A DNA stretch of 64,000 bases from Mycobacterium sp. DL592 (GTDB lineage Bacteria > Actinomycetota > Actinomycetes > Mycobacteriales > Mycobacteriaceae), in NCBI RefSeq assembly GCF_011694515.1, contig NZ_CP050192.1, positions 1,017,650-1,081,649 on the forward strand. Direction: 5' to 3'. Below are positions 1 through 9,045 of this stretch, piece after piece. The notes below the pieces were generated by a model that was not told the DNA's origin, made no database searches, and saw only the letters and a list, made by a program, of their open reading frames with translations. Positions within the stretch are counted from its first letter, which is position 1, and the number at the start of each line of letters is the position of its first letter. Position numbers and translations under genes: made by a program.

Positions 1-1
1 G

Positions 2-736
2 CCGCCCGGATACGGGCCGCCCAGCGGACCGCAGGTCAGCATCGGTGAGGCCTTCTCCTGGGCCTGGGGCCAGTTCTCCAAGAACGCCGTCCCGTTGCTC
101 GTCGCCACGCTGGTGCTCGGTGTCATCGTCGGCGGTCTGAGCGGCATCCTGTCGGCTGTCCTGGGTGCCATGTCGCCCGATACCGCCACGGTCTACGAGT
201 CCGACGGTTCGAGCTTCAGCTACTCGTCCGGCATCCAGCTGGGCGCGGGTGGAACCGTTGTGCTCATCATCGGCGGCATCGCGCTGCTGGTGGTGGCCGG
301 CGCAATCGCCTCGGCCTACGTCGGTGGCCTGCTCGACATCGCCAACGGTCAGAAGGTCAGCGTCGGCTCGTTCTTCAAGCCGCGCAACGTCGCCAACGTG
401 GTCCTGACCACCGTGATCGTGGGAATCCTGTCGGCGATCGGCAACTTCCTGTGCGTCATTCCCGGCCTGCTCGTGTCGATCTTCACGATGTTCGCGATCG
501 TGGCGGTCGTCGACCGCAACCTCTCTGCAATCAACGGGATCAAAACCAGCTTCGACATCGTCAAGTCCAACTTCGGACCGGCGATCCTGGCCTGGCTGGT
601 CGCCATCGCGATCACCCTGGTCGGGGCGCTGCTCTGCGGTATCGGTCTGATCGTCGCAGTTCCGGTGGCGTATCTCTTCGAGATCTTCGTCTACCGGCGG
701 CTCACCGGCGGCGAGGTCGCACCGGTCCCCGCGTAA
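2..736 (+). CDS. Pro/Gly-rich multi-pass membrane protein, 5' end outside window
   Basis: The reading frame is open from base 2, so the N-terminus is missing; it runs to TAA at 734-736. The visible part begins with a Pro/Gly-rich stretch (PPGYGPPSGPQ) followed by an SxGEAFSWAWGQF segment and about four hydrophobic helices. This Pro-rich head plus integral membrane body resembles actinobacterial proteins such as Rv2560, whose function is not known. A strong hairpin terminator follows 18 bases after the stop. I cannot assign a biochemical role. Confidence 0.75.
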   Translation, partial: PPGYGPPSGPQVSIGEAFSWAWGQFSKNAVPLLVATLVLGVIVGGLSGILSAVLGAMSPDTATVYESDGSSFSYSSGIQLGAGGTVVLIIGGIALLVVAGAIASAYVGGLLDIANGQKVSVGSFFKPRNVANVVLTTVIVGILSAIGNFLCVIPGLLVSIFTMFAIVAVVDRNLSAINGIKTSFDIVKSNFGPAILAWLVAIAITLVGALLCGIGLIVAVPVAYLFEIFVYRRLTGGEVAPVPA

Positions 737-754
737 CCACCCGAGTTCTGACGG

Positions 755-790
755 GAAAAGGCGCTCACCGCCGGAGGTGAGCGCCTTTTC
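755..790. terminator. Strong intrinsic terminator, probably bidirectional
   Basis: A perfect 15-bp stem (755-769 with 776-790) closes a 6-base loop. The arms begin GAAAA and end TTTTC, so either strand would give a GC-rich hairpin followed by U residues. It lies between the membrane protein gene and metB and ends the former. The annotated metB start cannot lie far upstream of 793 because of it. Confidence 0.85.
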
Positions 791-813
791 TCATGCCGAT
801 AGGCTCGATGGCG

Positions 814-1986
814 ATGAGTGAGCAACGCAGCGCCGCCGACCGGCACCGGGCACAGGGTTTCGCGACCAAAGCCATCCACGCCGGCTACCGGCCGGACCCC
901 GCGACAGGTGCGGTCAACGCGCCGATCTACGCCAGCAGCACCTTCGCCCAGGACGGCGTCGGCGGCCTGCGCGGCGGCTTCGAGTACGCCCGCACCGGCA
1001 ACCCGACCCGCGCGGCGCTGGAGGCGGTGCTGGCCGCGGTCGAGGACGGCACCTTCGGGCGCGCGTTCAGCTCCGGCATGGCCGCCACCGACTGCGCCCT
1101 GCGCGCGGTACTGCGCCCCGGCGACCACCTGGTGATCCCCGACGACGCCTACGGCGGCACCTTCCGGCTCATCGACAAGGTGTTCAGCCAGTGGGGCGTC
1201 GAGCACACGCCGGTGCCGCTGTCGGATCTCGACGCGGTGCGCGCGGCCATCACCAGCCGCACCCGCCTGATCTGGGTGGAGACGCCCACCAACCCGCTGC
1301 TGTCGATCGCCGACATCGCCGGGATCGTCCAGATCGCCAGTGCTGCCGGGGTGAAGGTGTTGGTGGACAACACCTTTGCGTCCCCTGCGCTGCAGCAGCC
1401 GTTGAGCCTGGGCGCCGACATCGTGCTGCACTCGACGACGAAGTACATCGGCGGGCACTCCGACGTCGTCGGCGGCGCTTTGGTGACCAATGACGAGGAA
1501 CTCGACACCAAGTTTGCGTTCCTGCAGAACGGCGCCGGCGGCGTGCCTGGCCCGTTCGACGCCTACCTGACCATGCGTGGACTCAAGACACTGGAACTGC
1601 GGATGCAGCGGCACAGCGCGAACGCCGCGCAGGTCGCCGAGTTCCTCGACGGGCATGCCGCGGTGACCCAGGTGCTCTACCCGGGTCTGCCGAGTCATCC
1701 GGGCCATGATGTGGCCGCCCGCCAGATGCGCGGTTTCGGTGGCATGGTCTCGATCCGGATGCGTGGCGGTGCCGATGCGGCACGCCGATTGTGCTCTCGC
1801 ACAGAGATTTTCATTCTCGCGGAGTCCCTTGGCGGGGTCGAGTCGCTGATCGAGCATCCGGGGGCGATGACCCACGCGTCGACGGCGGGCTCACAGCTGG
1901 AGGTTCCCGACGACCTCGTCCGGCTGTCGGTCGGCATCGAAGACCCGGCCGATCTGCTCGGCGACCTCGAACAGGCCCTAAGCTAA
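814..1986 (+). CDS. metB: Cystathionine gamma-synthase / trans-sulfuration PLP enzyme
   Basis: 390 residues from ATG 814; in-frame ATGs at 793 and 808 are alternatives, but the family N-terminus (MSE...ATKAIHAGYRPD) favours 808 or 814. Known role: gamma-replacement of an O-acylhomoserine with cysteine to give cystathionine, in the cytosol, PLP-dependent. Visible evidence: the Cys/Met-metabolism PLP signature around LHSTTKYIGGHSD with Schiff-base Lys210, the tetramer-type motif YARTGNPTR, and ESLGGVESLIEHP near the C-terminus. It is close to Rv1079 as I recall it. The 3' end overlaps the convergent GPP34 gene by 9 bases. Confidence 0.93.
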   Translation: MSEQRSAADRHRAQGFATKAIHAGYRPDPATGAVNAPIYASSTFAQDGVGGLRGGFEYARTGNPTRAALEAVLAAVEDGTFGRAFSSGMAATDCALRAVLRPGDHLVIPDDAYGGTFRLIDKVFSQWGVEHTPVPLSDLDAVRAAITSRTRLIWVETPTNPLLSIADIAGIVQIASAAGVKVLVDNTFASPALQQPLSLGADIVLHSTTKYIGGHSDVVGGALVTNDEELDTKFAFLQNGAGGVPGPFDAYLTMRGLKTLELRMQRHSANAAQVAEFLDGHAAVTQVLYPGLPSHPGHDVAARQMRGFGGMVSIRMRGGADAARRLCSRTEIFILAESLGGVESLIEHPGAMTHASTAGSQLEVPDDLVRLSVGIEDPADLLGDLEQALS

Positions 1987-2637
1987 CGCTGCCCGGACTG
2001 CGGCCGTCGTCACCGCAAGATTGATGTCGGCCATCTGGGCGTCGTCAACCCATGTGCCGCTGGCGATTTCACTTGCCCGGCCGGCAACCCACTGCCACCC
2101 GCGCTCGTTGAGCGACAGCAGCACGCCGAGGGCGTTCACCGCATGCAACAGCGACACGATGCTCGCGGTCTGCGGATCGGGCCGCTGCCCGTCGAACAGG
2201 GCCGCGAGCAGCGCTGAGCGGGCCCGGTCCACCCGGGTGCGGTTGGCCATCGGCCAGGCATAGTCGTTGCGGCGCAAGCGATGTGAGGACAACTGCACCT
2301 GATGCAATTGCCCGGTTCGCAACAGTTGGTCGAGCACATCGTCCTCGGCGCGTTTGCGGAGTTTGGCGATCGCCGCGGCAGGCGTCATCGGCGCCTGCAG
2401 CAGCAACGACAGGGCCGGGCGCAGCACCGGATCGGCCGGGGGAGGGCCGGCCAGCGCGACCAGCCGATCGGAGTCCACCGGCTCGTGCGGCAAGGCGGGC
2501 CGGATCCGGCACTCGTAGGCCAGATCCAGCAGCACCGCGGCGGCCATCAGCCGCTGCAGAGTGCCGCGTTCGATTGCAGGCTGCGCTGCGGCGTTGTCGA
2601 GCAGGAGCAGCAGCAGGTCTTCGGCGATGCGTGCCAC
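1978..2637 (-). CDS. GPP34-family protein (Golgi phosphoprotein 3 fold)
   Basis: 219 residues, GTG start. The N-terminus (MARIAEDLLLLLLDNAA) and the helical pattern with RTRVDRARSALLAALFDG match bacterial GPP34 proteins, which share the fold of the eukaryotic PI4P-binding protein GOLPH3. The bacterial function is unknown; a peripheral membrane role is inference. It starts 11 bases after the greA stop on the same strand, so it is probably co-transcribed with greA. Its 3' end overlaps metB convergently. Confidence 0.8.
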   Translation of the reverse strand: MARIAEDLLLLLLDNAAAQPAIERGTLQRLMAAAVLLDLAYECRIRPALPHEPVDSDRLVALAGPPPADPVLRPALSLLLQAPMTPAAAIAKLRKRAEDDVLDQLLRTGQLHQVQLSSHRLRRNDYAWPMANRTRVDRARSALLAALFDGQRPDPQTASIVSLLHAVNALGVLLSLNERGWQWVAGRASEIASGTWVDDAQMADINLAVTTAAVRAALA

Positions 2638-2648
2638 GCGGCGGCGAG

Positions 2649-3143
2649 CTAGCCCTGGTAGGGCTCCGCGCTGACCAGCGACACCTTGACGATGTTGCCG
2701 TTGGGCACGGTGTAGGACCGCGTCTCGCCGACCTTGGCGTTGAGCAGCGAAGCGCCCAGCGGAGAGTTGGGGGAGTAGACCTCGAGCTTGTCGTGGTCGA
2801 TGCCATCCTGGCGGGTGGCGATCAGGAAGGTCTCGGTGTCGGACTCGTCGCCGTTGTAGTAGACCGTGACGACCGAGCCGGGCAGGGCCACACCGGACAC
2901 CTTGGGGGCCTCGCCCACCTTGGCCGTCGTCAGCAGCTCCTGTAGCTGGCGGATACGCGCCTCTTCCTGCCCCTGCTGCTCGCGGGCGGCGTGGTAGCCA
3001 CCGTTCTCGCGCAGGTCGCCCTCCTCGCGCCGGTCATTGATCTCGGCGGCGATGACCGGACGATTGGCGATCAGCTGATCGAGCTCGCCCTTGAGGCGGT
3101 CGTATGACTCCTGGGTCAGCCAGGTCACCTGGGTATCGGTCAT
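2649..3143 (-). CDS. greA: Transcription elongation factor GreA
   Basis: 164 residues from ATG 3143, preceded by a good Shine-Dalgarno (AGGAG, 8 bases away); an upstream GTG at 3158 lacks support. GreA enters the RNA polymerase secondary channel and stimulates cleavage of backtracked RNA. The N-terminal coiled coil carries the acidic tip in [19 protein letters not shown], and the C-terminal FKBP-like domain contains [12 protein letters not shown]. Length matches the mycobacterial family. The upstream region holds an unusual set of inverted repeats (see 3224-3298). Confidence 0.96.
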   Translation of the reverse strand: MTDTQVTWLTQESYDRLKGELDQLIANRPVIAAEINDRREEGDLRENGGYHAAREQQGQEEARIRQLQELLTTAKVGEAPKVSGVALPGSVVTVYYNGDESDTETFLIATRQDGIDHDKLEVYSPNSPLGASLLNAKVGETRSYTVPNGNIVKVSLVSAEPYQG

Positions 3144-3223
3144 CGTCGTGCTCCTCATTCGTTATTTCCGCGGCAAGCGGTGCAGTCTGTGTGTCGCTGC
3201 CGGGAACCATGCGGGCGGTGCCG

Positions 3224-3298
3224 CGTGTATTGCCATCGAAGAGCTGCGTATAAACGCGCTAATGAAGCAATACACGGCTCCCAGCAGGAACCGTGTAT
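3224..3298. repeat. Three-part inverted-repeat region upstream of greA
   Basis: Within the 252-base gap between greA and the DUF4307 gene, 3270-3281 pairs with 3287-3298 (11 of 12 bases, 5-base loop). The same left arm (GCAATACACG, 3267-3276) is also perfectly complementary to 3224-3233. One segment can therefore pair with either neighbour. This could be a terminator for the upstream gene, an attenuator in the greA leader, or three protein-binding half sites (CGTGTAT/ATACACG). Confidence 0.5.
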
Positions 3299-3395
3299 CG
3301 GACAAGTCTACCACCGAGGCGACTCACAGCTTTCAGAAATTCGCAGTTCGCCGTTCGTACGCGGGCCACCAGCGCGCCGCCGCGACCAGGCGAAC

Positions 3396-3827
3396 CTAGG
3401 GTGTGACCAGGTAAGACGGGACGTCCATACCGCACCCGTAGATATCGCCGACGAATGGCGGCTTAGAGGACTTCACGGTGGCCGTCACCTGCACGGTCTT
3501 CTGCTCCGACGGCGCCACCAGAATTTCGCGACGGCCCGTTTCGGCGCCGTCGCGCGACCGCACCCGAACAATGCAATGCGCGGGCCGCGACGGGTCCTTT
3601 CGAGTCACGCTGATCGTGACCGACACCGTTTGGCTGTCCACCACCTCATATGCGGCCATGGTTCCCTCGACGTCGTTGCCCTCGAAGCGCTGATAGCCGA
3701 CGACCGCGACGACGACTCCCAGGGCCAGGGCCACCACACCCAGCGCAATCGCCAGCCACCGCCGGGTGGTGGCCGACATCCGCTGCCGGCCGTACCTCGA
3801 CTCCAGCTTGGTGCGGCCTTCGGTCAT
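3396..3827 (-). CDS. DUF4307 single-pass membrane protein (Rv1081c-like)
   Basis: 143 residues. A short charged cytoplasmic head (about 1-22) precedes one strong transmembrane helix (about 23-46, WLAIALGVVALALGVVVAVVG) and an extracytoplasmic beta-rich domain with two cysteines (in AHCIVRV and GDIYGCGMD). The order beside greA and divergent from mca matches Rv1081c. Function is unknown. The short spacing to mca suggests a shared divergent promoter region. Confidence 0.82.
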   Translation of the reverse strand: MTEGRTKLESRYGRQRMSATTRRWLAIALGVVALALGVVVAVVGYQRFEGNDVEGTMAAYEVVDSQTVSVTISVTRKDPSRPAHCIVRVRSRDGAETGRREILVAPSEQKTVQVTATVKSSKPPFVGDIYGCGMDVPSYLVTP

Positions 3828-3967
3828 GGTGTGGAGTGCAACTCTCGTCAGCGGGCTTGATTACGGGTATGCATGCCCCGGATGGAACTATTGGACTATA
3901 GGGCGTGCTGTCGACGTTGCAGCAGTACGCAGGGTGCAGCAGTACGCGAGAGCAAATCGAGGGAGAC

Positions 3968-4840
3968 GTGACCGAACTGCGGTTGATGGCCGTTCACGCC
4001 CACCCGGACGACGAGTCCAGCAAGGGTGCGGCGACCTTGGCGCGCTACGCGAACGAAGGCCACCGGGTGCTGGTCGTGACGCTGACCGGCGGTGAGCGCG
4101 GCGACATCCTCAACCCGGCGATGGACCTGGCGGACGTTCGTGGCCGTATCGCCGACGTGCGCCGCGACGAGATGGCCAGAGCCGCCGAGATCCTGGGTGT
4201 CGAACACCGGTGGCTGGGGTTCGTCGACTCCGGGCTGCCCGAGGGCGACCCGTTGCCGCCGCTGCCCGAAGGCTGCTTCGCCGAGGTGCCGCTGGCAGAA
4301 CCCGTGGCCGAACTGGTCAAGCTGATTCGGGAGTTCCGCCCCCACGTCATGACCACCTACGACGAGAACGGCGGCTACCCGCACCCGGATCACATTCGCT
4401 GCCACCAGGTTTCGGTGGCCGCCTACGAAGAGGCAGCCGATCACCGGCTGCATCCCGACGCCGGGGAGCCCTGGAGCGTCAGCAAGCTGTACTACAACCA
4501 CGGCTTCCTGCGGGCGCGCCTGCAACTGTTGCAGGACGAGTTCGCCAAGAACGGCCAGGAGGGCCCGTTCGCCAAGTGGCTGGAGAACTGGGACCCGGAG
4601 ATCGACGTGCACGCCGGCCGGGTGACCACCCGGGTTCCGTGCTCGGACTACTTCCACGTCCGCGACGAGGCGCTCAAGGCGCACGCCACCCAGATCGACC
4701 CCTCCGGGTTCTTCTTCGCGACACCCATAGAGTGGCAGCAGCGGTTGTGGCCCACCGAGGAGTTCGAACTGGCTCGCTCACGGGTACCCGCGACGTTGCC
4801 CGAGGAAGACCTGTTCGCCGGAATCGAGATATTCGAGTGA
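3968..4840 (+). CDS. mca: Mycothiol S-conjugate amidase
   Basis: 290 residues from GTG 3968, preceded by GAGGGAG; a longer frame from 3905 adds residues absent from the family. The enzyme cleaves the amide bond of mycothiol S-conjugates, releasing a mercapturic acid for export and GlcN-Ins for mycothiol recycling. Visible evidence: the LmbE/PIG-L zinc motif HAHPDDES with ligands His12 and Asp15, and [13 protein letters not shown] carrying the third ligand. The stop overlaps the next start as GTGA, so it is an operon with the small membrane protein. Confidence 0.95.
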   Translation: MTELRLMAVHAHPDDESSKGAATLARYANEGHRVLVVTLTGGERGDILNPAMDLADVRGRIADVRRDEMARAAEILGVEHRWLGFVDSGLPEGDPLPPLPEGCFAEVPLAEPVAELVKLIREFRPHVMTTYDENGGYPHPDHIRCHQVSVAAYEEAADHRLHPDAGEPWSVSKLYYNHGFLRARLQLLQDEFAKNGQEGPFAKWLENWDPEIDVHAGRVTTRVPCSDYFHVRDEALKAHATQIDPSGFFFATPIEWQQRLWPTEEFELARSRVPATLPEEDLFAGIEIFE

Positions 4841-5086
4841 TTGACCTGTTGACCACGGCGGTGTCGGTGCTCGCCGATCCGCCGAAGAACTCCGGGCCGG
4901 ACTTCGGCAAGGCCAGCCCGCTGGGTCTGCTGGTCGTGGTGCTGCTGCTGATCGGCGTCTTCATCCTTGTGTGGTCGATGAACCGGCACCTCAAGAAGCT
5001 GCCGAAGAGTTTCGACGACGAGCCCGCCGAGACGGCCTCCGAGGACGCCGAACCCGAGGCTGAAGCTGAACCCGGGAAGACCGCCA

Positions 5087-5103
<17 letters not shown>
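4837..5103 (+). CDS. Small single-pass membrane protein (Rv1083-like)
   Basis: 88 residues, GTG start overlapping the mca stop by 4 bases, so translation is probably coupled. One central hydrophobic helix (about residues 30-48, [19 protein letters not shown]) is followed by a basic patch (NRHLKKLPK) and a very acidic C-terminal tail rich in Glu, Asp and Ala. This matches Rv1083 in size and place. Function unknown; the conserved link to mca suggests a membrane-side partner in mycothiol detoxification, which is inference. Confidence 0.8.
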
Positions 5104-7087
<1,984 letters not shown>

Positions 7088-7097
7088 CGTTCCGGCC

Positions 7098-7457
7098 ATG
7101 CCGAGTGCCGAGCAGATCACCCAGACCGTCCATCAGTACCTCGATGCCGTCGCCAAGGGCGACGCCGACACCATCGCGACGCTGTACGCCGCCGACGCCA
7201 CCGTCGAGGACCCGGTCGGCGGTGAGGTTCACATCGGCCGCCAGGCCATCCGCGCCTTCTACACCGCGGTCGAAAACGCCAGCAGCCAAGCCGATATCGA
7301 GACGCTGCGGGTGCTCGGCCACGAGGCGGCGTTCTACTGGACGCTGGCCATCCACGGCATGAAGATCAGCATCATCAGCGTGATGACGTTCGACGCCGAG
7401 GCCAAGATCGCCTCGATGAAGGCCTACTGGGGCCCGGAGAACATCACTACGGGCTAA
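7098..7457 (+). CDS. SnoaL-like / ketosteroid isomerase family protein
   Basis: 119 residues. The cone-shaped alpha+beta fold is suggested by the N-terminal helix (QYLDAVAKGDADTIATLY), the strand motif TVEDPVG and the C-terminal SMKAYWGPEN, typical of steroid delta-isomerases. Tyr14 and Asp38 fall where classic isomerases have the catalytic Tyr14 and Asp38. The third residue (Asp99 in the classic enzyme) appears to be Ser93, so canonical isomerase activity is uncertain. It follows the DUF255 gene by 10 bases. Confidence 0.82.
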   Translation: MPSAEQITQTVHQYLDAVAKGDADTIATLYAADATVEDPVGGEVHIGRQAIRAFYTAVENASSQADIETLRVLGHEAAFYWTLAIHGMKISIISVMTFDAEAKIASMKAYWGPENITTG

Positions 7458-7460
7458 GGC

Positions 7461-8195
7461 CTAGAAGACCGCGAACCACATCGCGATGTAGTGGCAGATC
7501 GCCGCCACCGCGGTGCAGGCGTGGAAGAACTCGTGGTGGCCGAACGTCGTCGGCCACGGGTTGGGCCACTTCAGCCCGTACAGCACGCCGCCGACGCTGT
7601 AGAGCGCGCCGCCGACGATCAGCAGCACCATCGCCGCGACGCCGGCGCCGTTCATGATCGGCACGATGAACCACACCGCCACCCAACCCAGCAGCAGGTA
7701 GAGCGGGACGCCGACCCACCGCGGCGCCGACGGCCAGAAGCACTTCAACAAGACCCCGGCCGCGGCCCCGCTCCACACGATCGTGAGCAGAATGGCGCCG
7801 CTGCGTTCCGGCAACGCCAGCATGGCGAACGGGGTGTAGCTGCCGGCGATGAAGATGAAGATCATCGAATGGTCGAGGCGCTTCATCCACTTGCGCGCGG
7901 ACGGTGAGGTCCAGTTGACCCGGTGATAGGTGCCGCTGACGGTGAACATCGCCACGATCGTCAGCGTGTAGATCAGGGTGGCGATGCCCGCGCGGGTGGA
8001 CCCCAGCGACCACGAGACCGAGACCAGGGCTGCCCCGGCGATCGCCGCGATCACCGCGGCGTAGACGTGAATCCAGCCCCGCAGCCGTGGTTTTCCGAGG
8101 AATTCGACCGCGGCGTCGACGACGGCTTCGGGGAAGTCCTCGGCGTCTGACGACTGGGAACGGCGGGGATCGGTGGTGTCGACTCCTGCGGTCAT
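7461..8195 (-). CDS. Hemolysin III / PAQR-family membrane protein
   Basis: 244 residues with a 40-residue cytoplasmic head and seven predicted transmembrane helices. Conserved PAQR features are visible: SGTYHRVNW, the [17 protein letters not shown] signature, and [17 protein letters not shown] near the C-terminus, which together give the His/Asp cluster thought to bind metal. It matches Rv1085c. Members have been linked to membrane homeostasis or ceramidase-like hydrolysis; the substrate here is unknown. It is divergent from the prenyl synthase gene, 53 bases apart. Confidence 0.92.
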   Translation of the reverse strand: MTAGVDTTDPRRSQSSDAEDFPEAVVDAAVEFLGKPRLRGWIHVYAAVIAAIAGAALVSVSWSLGSTRAGIATLIYTLTIVAMFTVSGTYHRVNWTSPSARKWMKRLDHSMIFIFIAGSYTPFAMLALPERSGAILLTIVWSGAAAGVLLKCFWPSAPRWVGVPLYLLLGWVAVWFIVPIMNGAGVAAMVLLIVGGALYSVGGVLYGLKWPNPWPTTFGHHEFFHACTAVAAICHYIAMWFAVF

Positions 8196-8248
8196 GTCAC
8201 CTCCATAGCGCGCGGGGGCACGTCATGCTCACAGTAGTCTGGTTCGTC

Positions 8249-9043
8249 GTGGAGATCATTCCGCCTCGCCTCAAAGAACCGGCTTACCGGCTCTACGAGA
8301 TGCGGCTGCGCCAGGAGCTCGCGCGCTCGAAGTCCGAGCTACCGCGGCACATCGCCGTGCTGTGCGACGGCAACAGGCGCTGGGCTCGTGACGCTGGTCA
8401 CGACGACGTCAGCTACGGCTATCGGATGGGCGCCAAGAAGATTGCCGAGATGCTGCGCTGGTGCGCCGACGCCGGCATCGAGATGGCCACGGTGTACCTG
8501 CTGTCCACCGAGAACCTGCAGCGCGACCCTGACGAACTCGCCGCGCTCATCGAGATCATCACCGACGTCGTCGAGGAGATCTGCGCGCCCGCCAATCGGT
8601 GGAGCGCACGCACGGTCGGCGATCTGGAGCTGCTCGGGGAGGAGCCGGCCCGCCGCGTGCGCGAGGCCGTCGAGAGCACCGCCGGGTTGCCGCCGGCGTC
8701 GTTTCACGTCAACGTCGCCGTTGGTTACGGCGGGCGCCAGGAGATCGTCGACGCCGTCCGCGCGCTGTTGAGCAAGGAGCTGGCCAACGGCGCCACCGCC
8801 GAACAGCTCATCGAGGCCGTCACCATCGACGGCATCTCGGAGAACCTGTACACCTCCGGCCAGCCCGATCCCGATCTGGTGATCAGGACATCGGGCGAGC
8901 AGCGGCTCTCCGGTTTCCTGCTGTGGCAGAGCGCCTATTCGGAGATGTGGTTCACCGAGGCACACTGGCCGGCGTTCCGCCGGGTCGACTTCCTGCGCGC
9001 GCTACGCGACTACAGCCGACGTCACCGCCGCTTCGGGCAGTAG
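8249..9043 (+). CDS. Short-chain Z-isoprenyl diphosphate synthase (Rv1086-like)
   Basis: 264 residues from GTG 8249 (MEIIPPRLKEP in the family); frames starting at 8087 or 8225 are longer than orthologues. A TAGTCT box lies 8 bases upstream, so the mRNA may be leaderless. It is a cis-prenyltransferase of the undecaprenyl diphosphate synthase fold, with catalytic loop CDGNRRWARDAG and C-terminal RTSGEQRLSGFLLWQSAY. Rv1086 makes C15 Z,E-farnesyl diphosphate, the precursor for decaprenyl phosphate used in arabinogalactan assembly; the same product is inferred from similarity. Confidence 0.93.
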   Translation: MEIIPPRLKEPAYRLYEMRLRQELARSKSELPRHIAVLCDGNRRWARDAGHDDVSYGYRMGAKKIAEMLRWCADAGIEMATVYLLSTENLQRDPDELAALIEIITDVVEEICAPANRWSARTVGDLELLGEEPARRVREAVESTAGLPPASFHVNVAVGYGGRQEIVDAVRALLSKELANGATAEQLIEAVTIDGISENLYTSGQPDPDLVIRTSGEQRLSGFLLWQSAYSEMWFTEAHWPAFRRVDFLRALRDYSRRHRRFGQ

Positions 9044-9045
9044 TT

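Noticed and set aside
691..1875. 394-residue minus-strand frame opposite metB
   Set aside because: It is the antisense shadow of metB: Arg/Gly/His-rich low-information translation without motifs, while metB on the other strand has a full PLP-enzyme signature.
2283..2945. 220-residue plus-strand frame across GPP34 and greA
   Set aside because: It is antisense to both genes, Arg/Ala/Pro-rich and without any start context or family signature.
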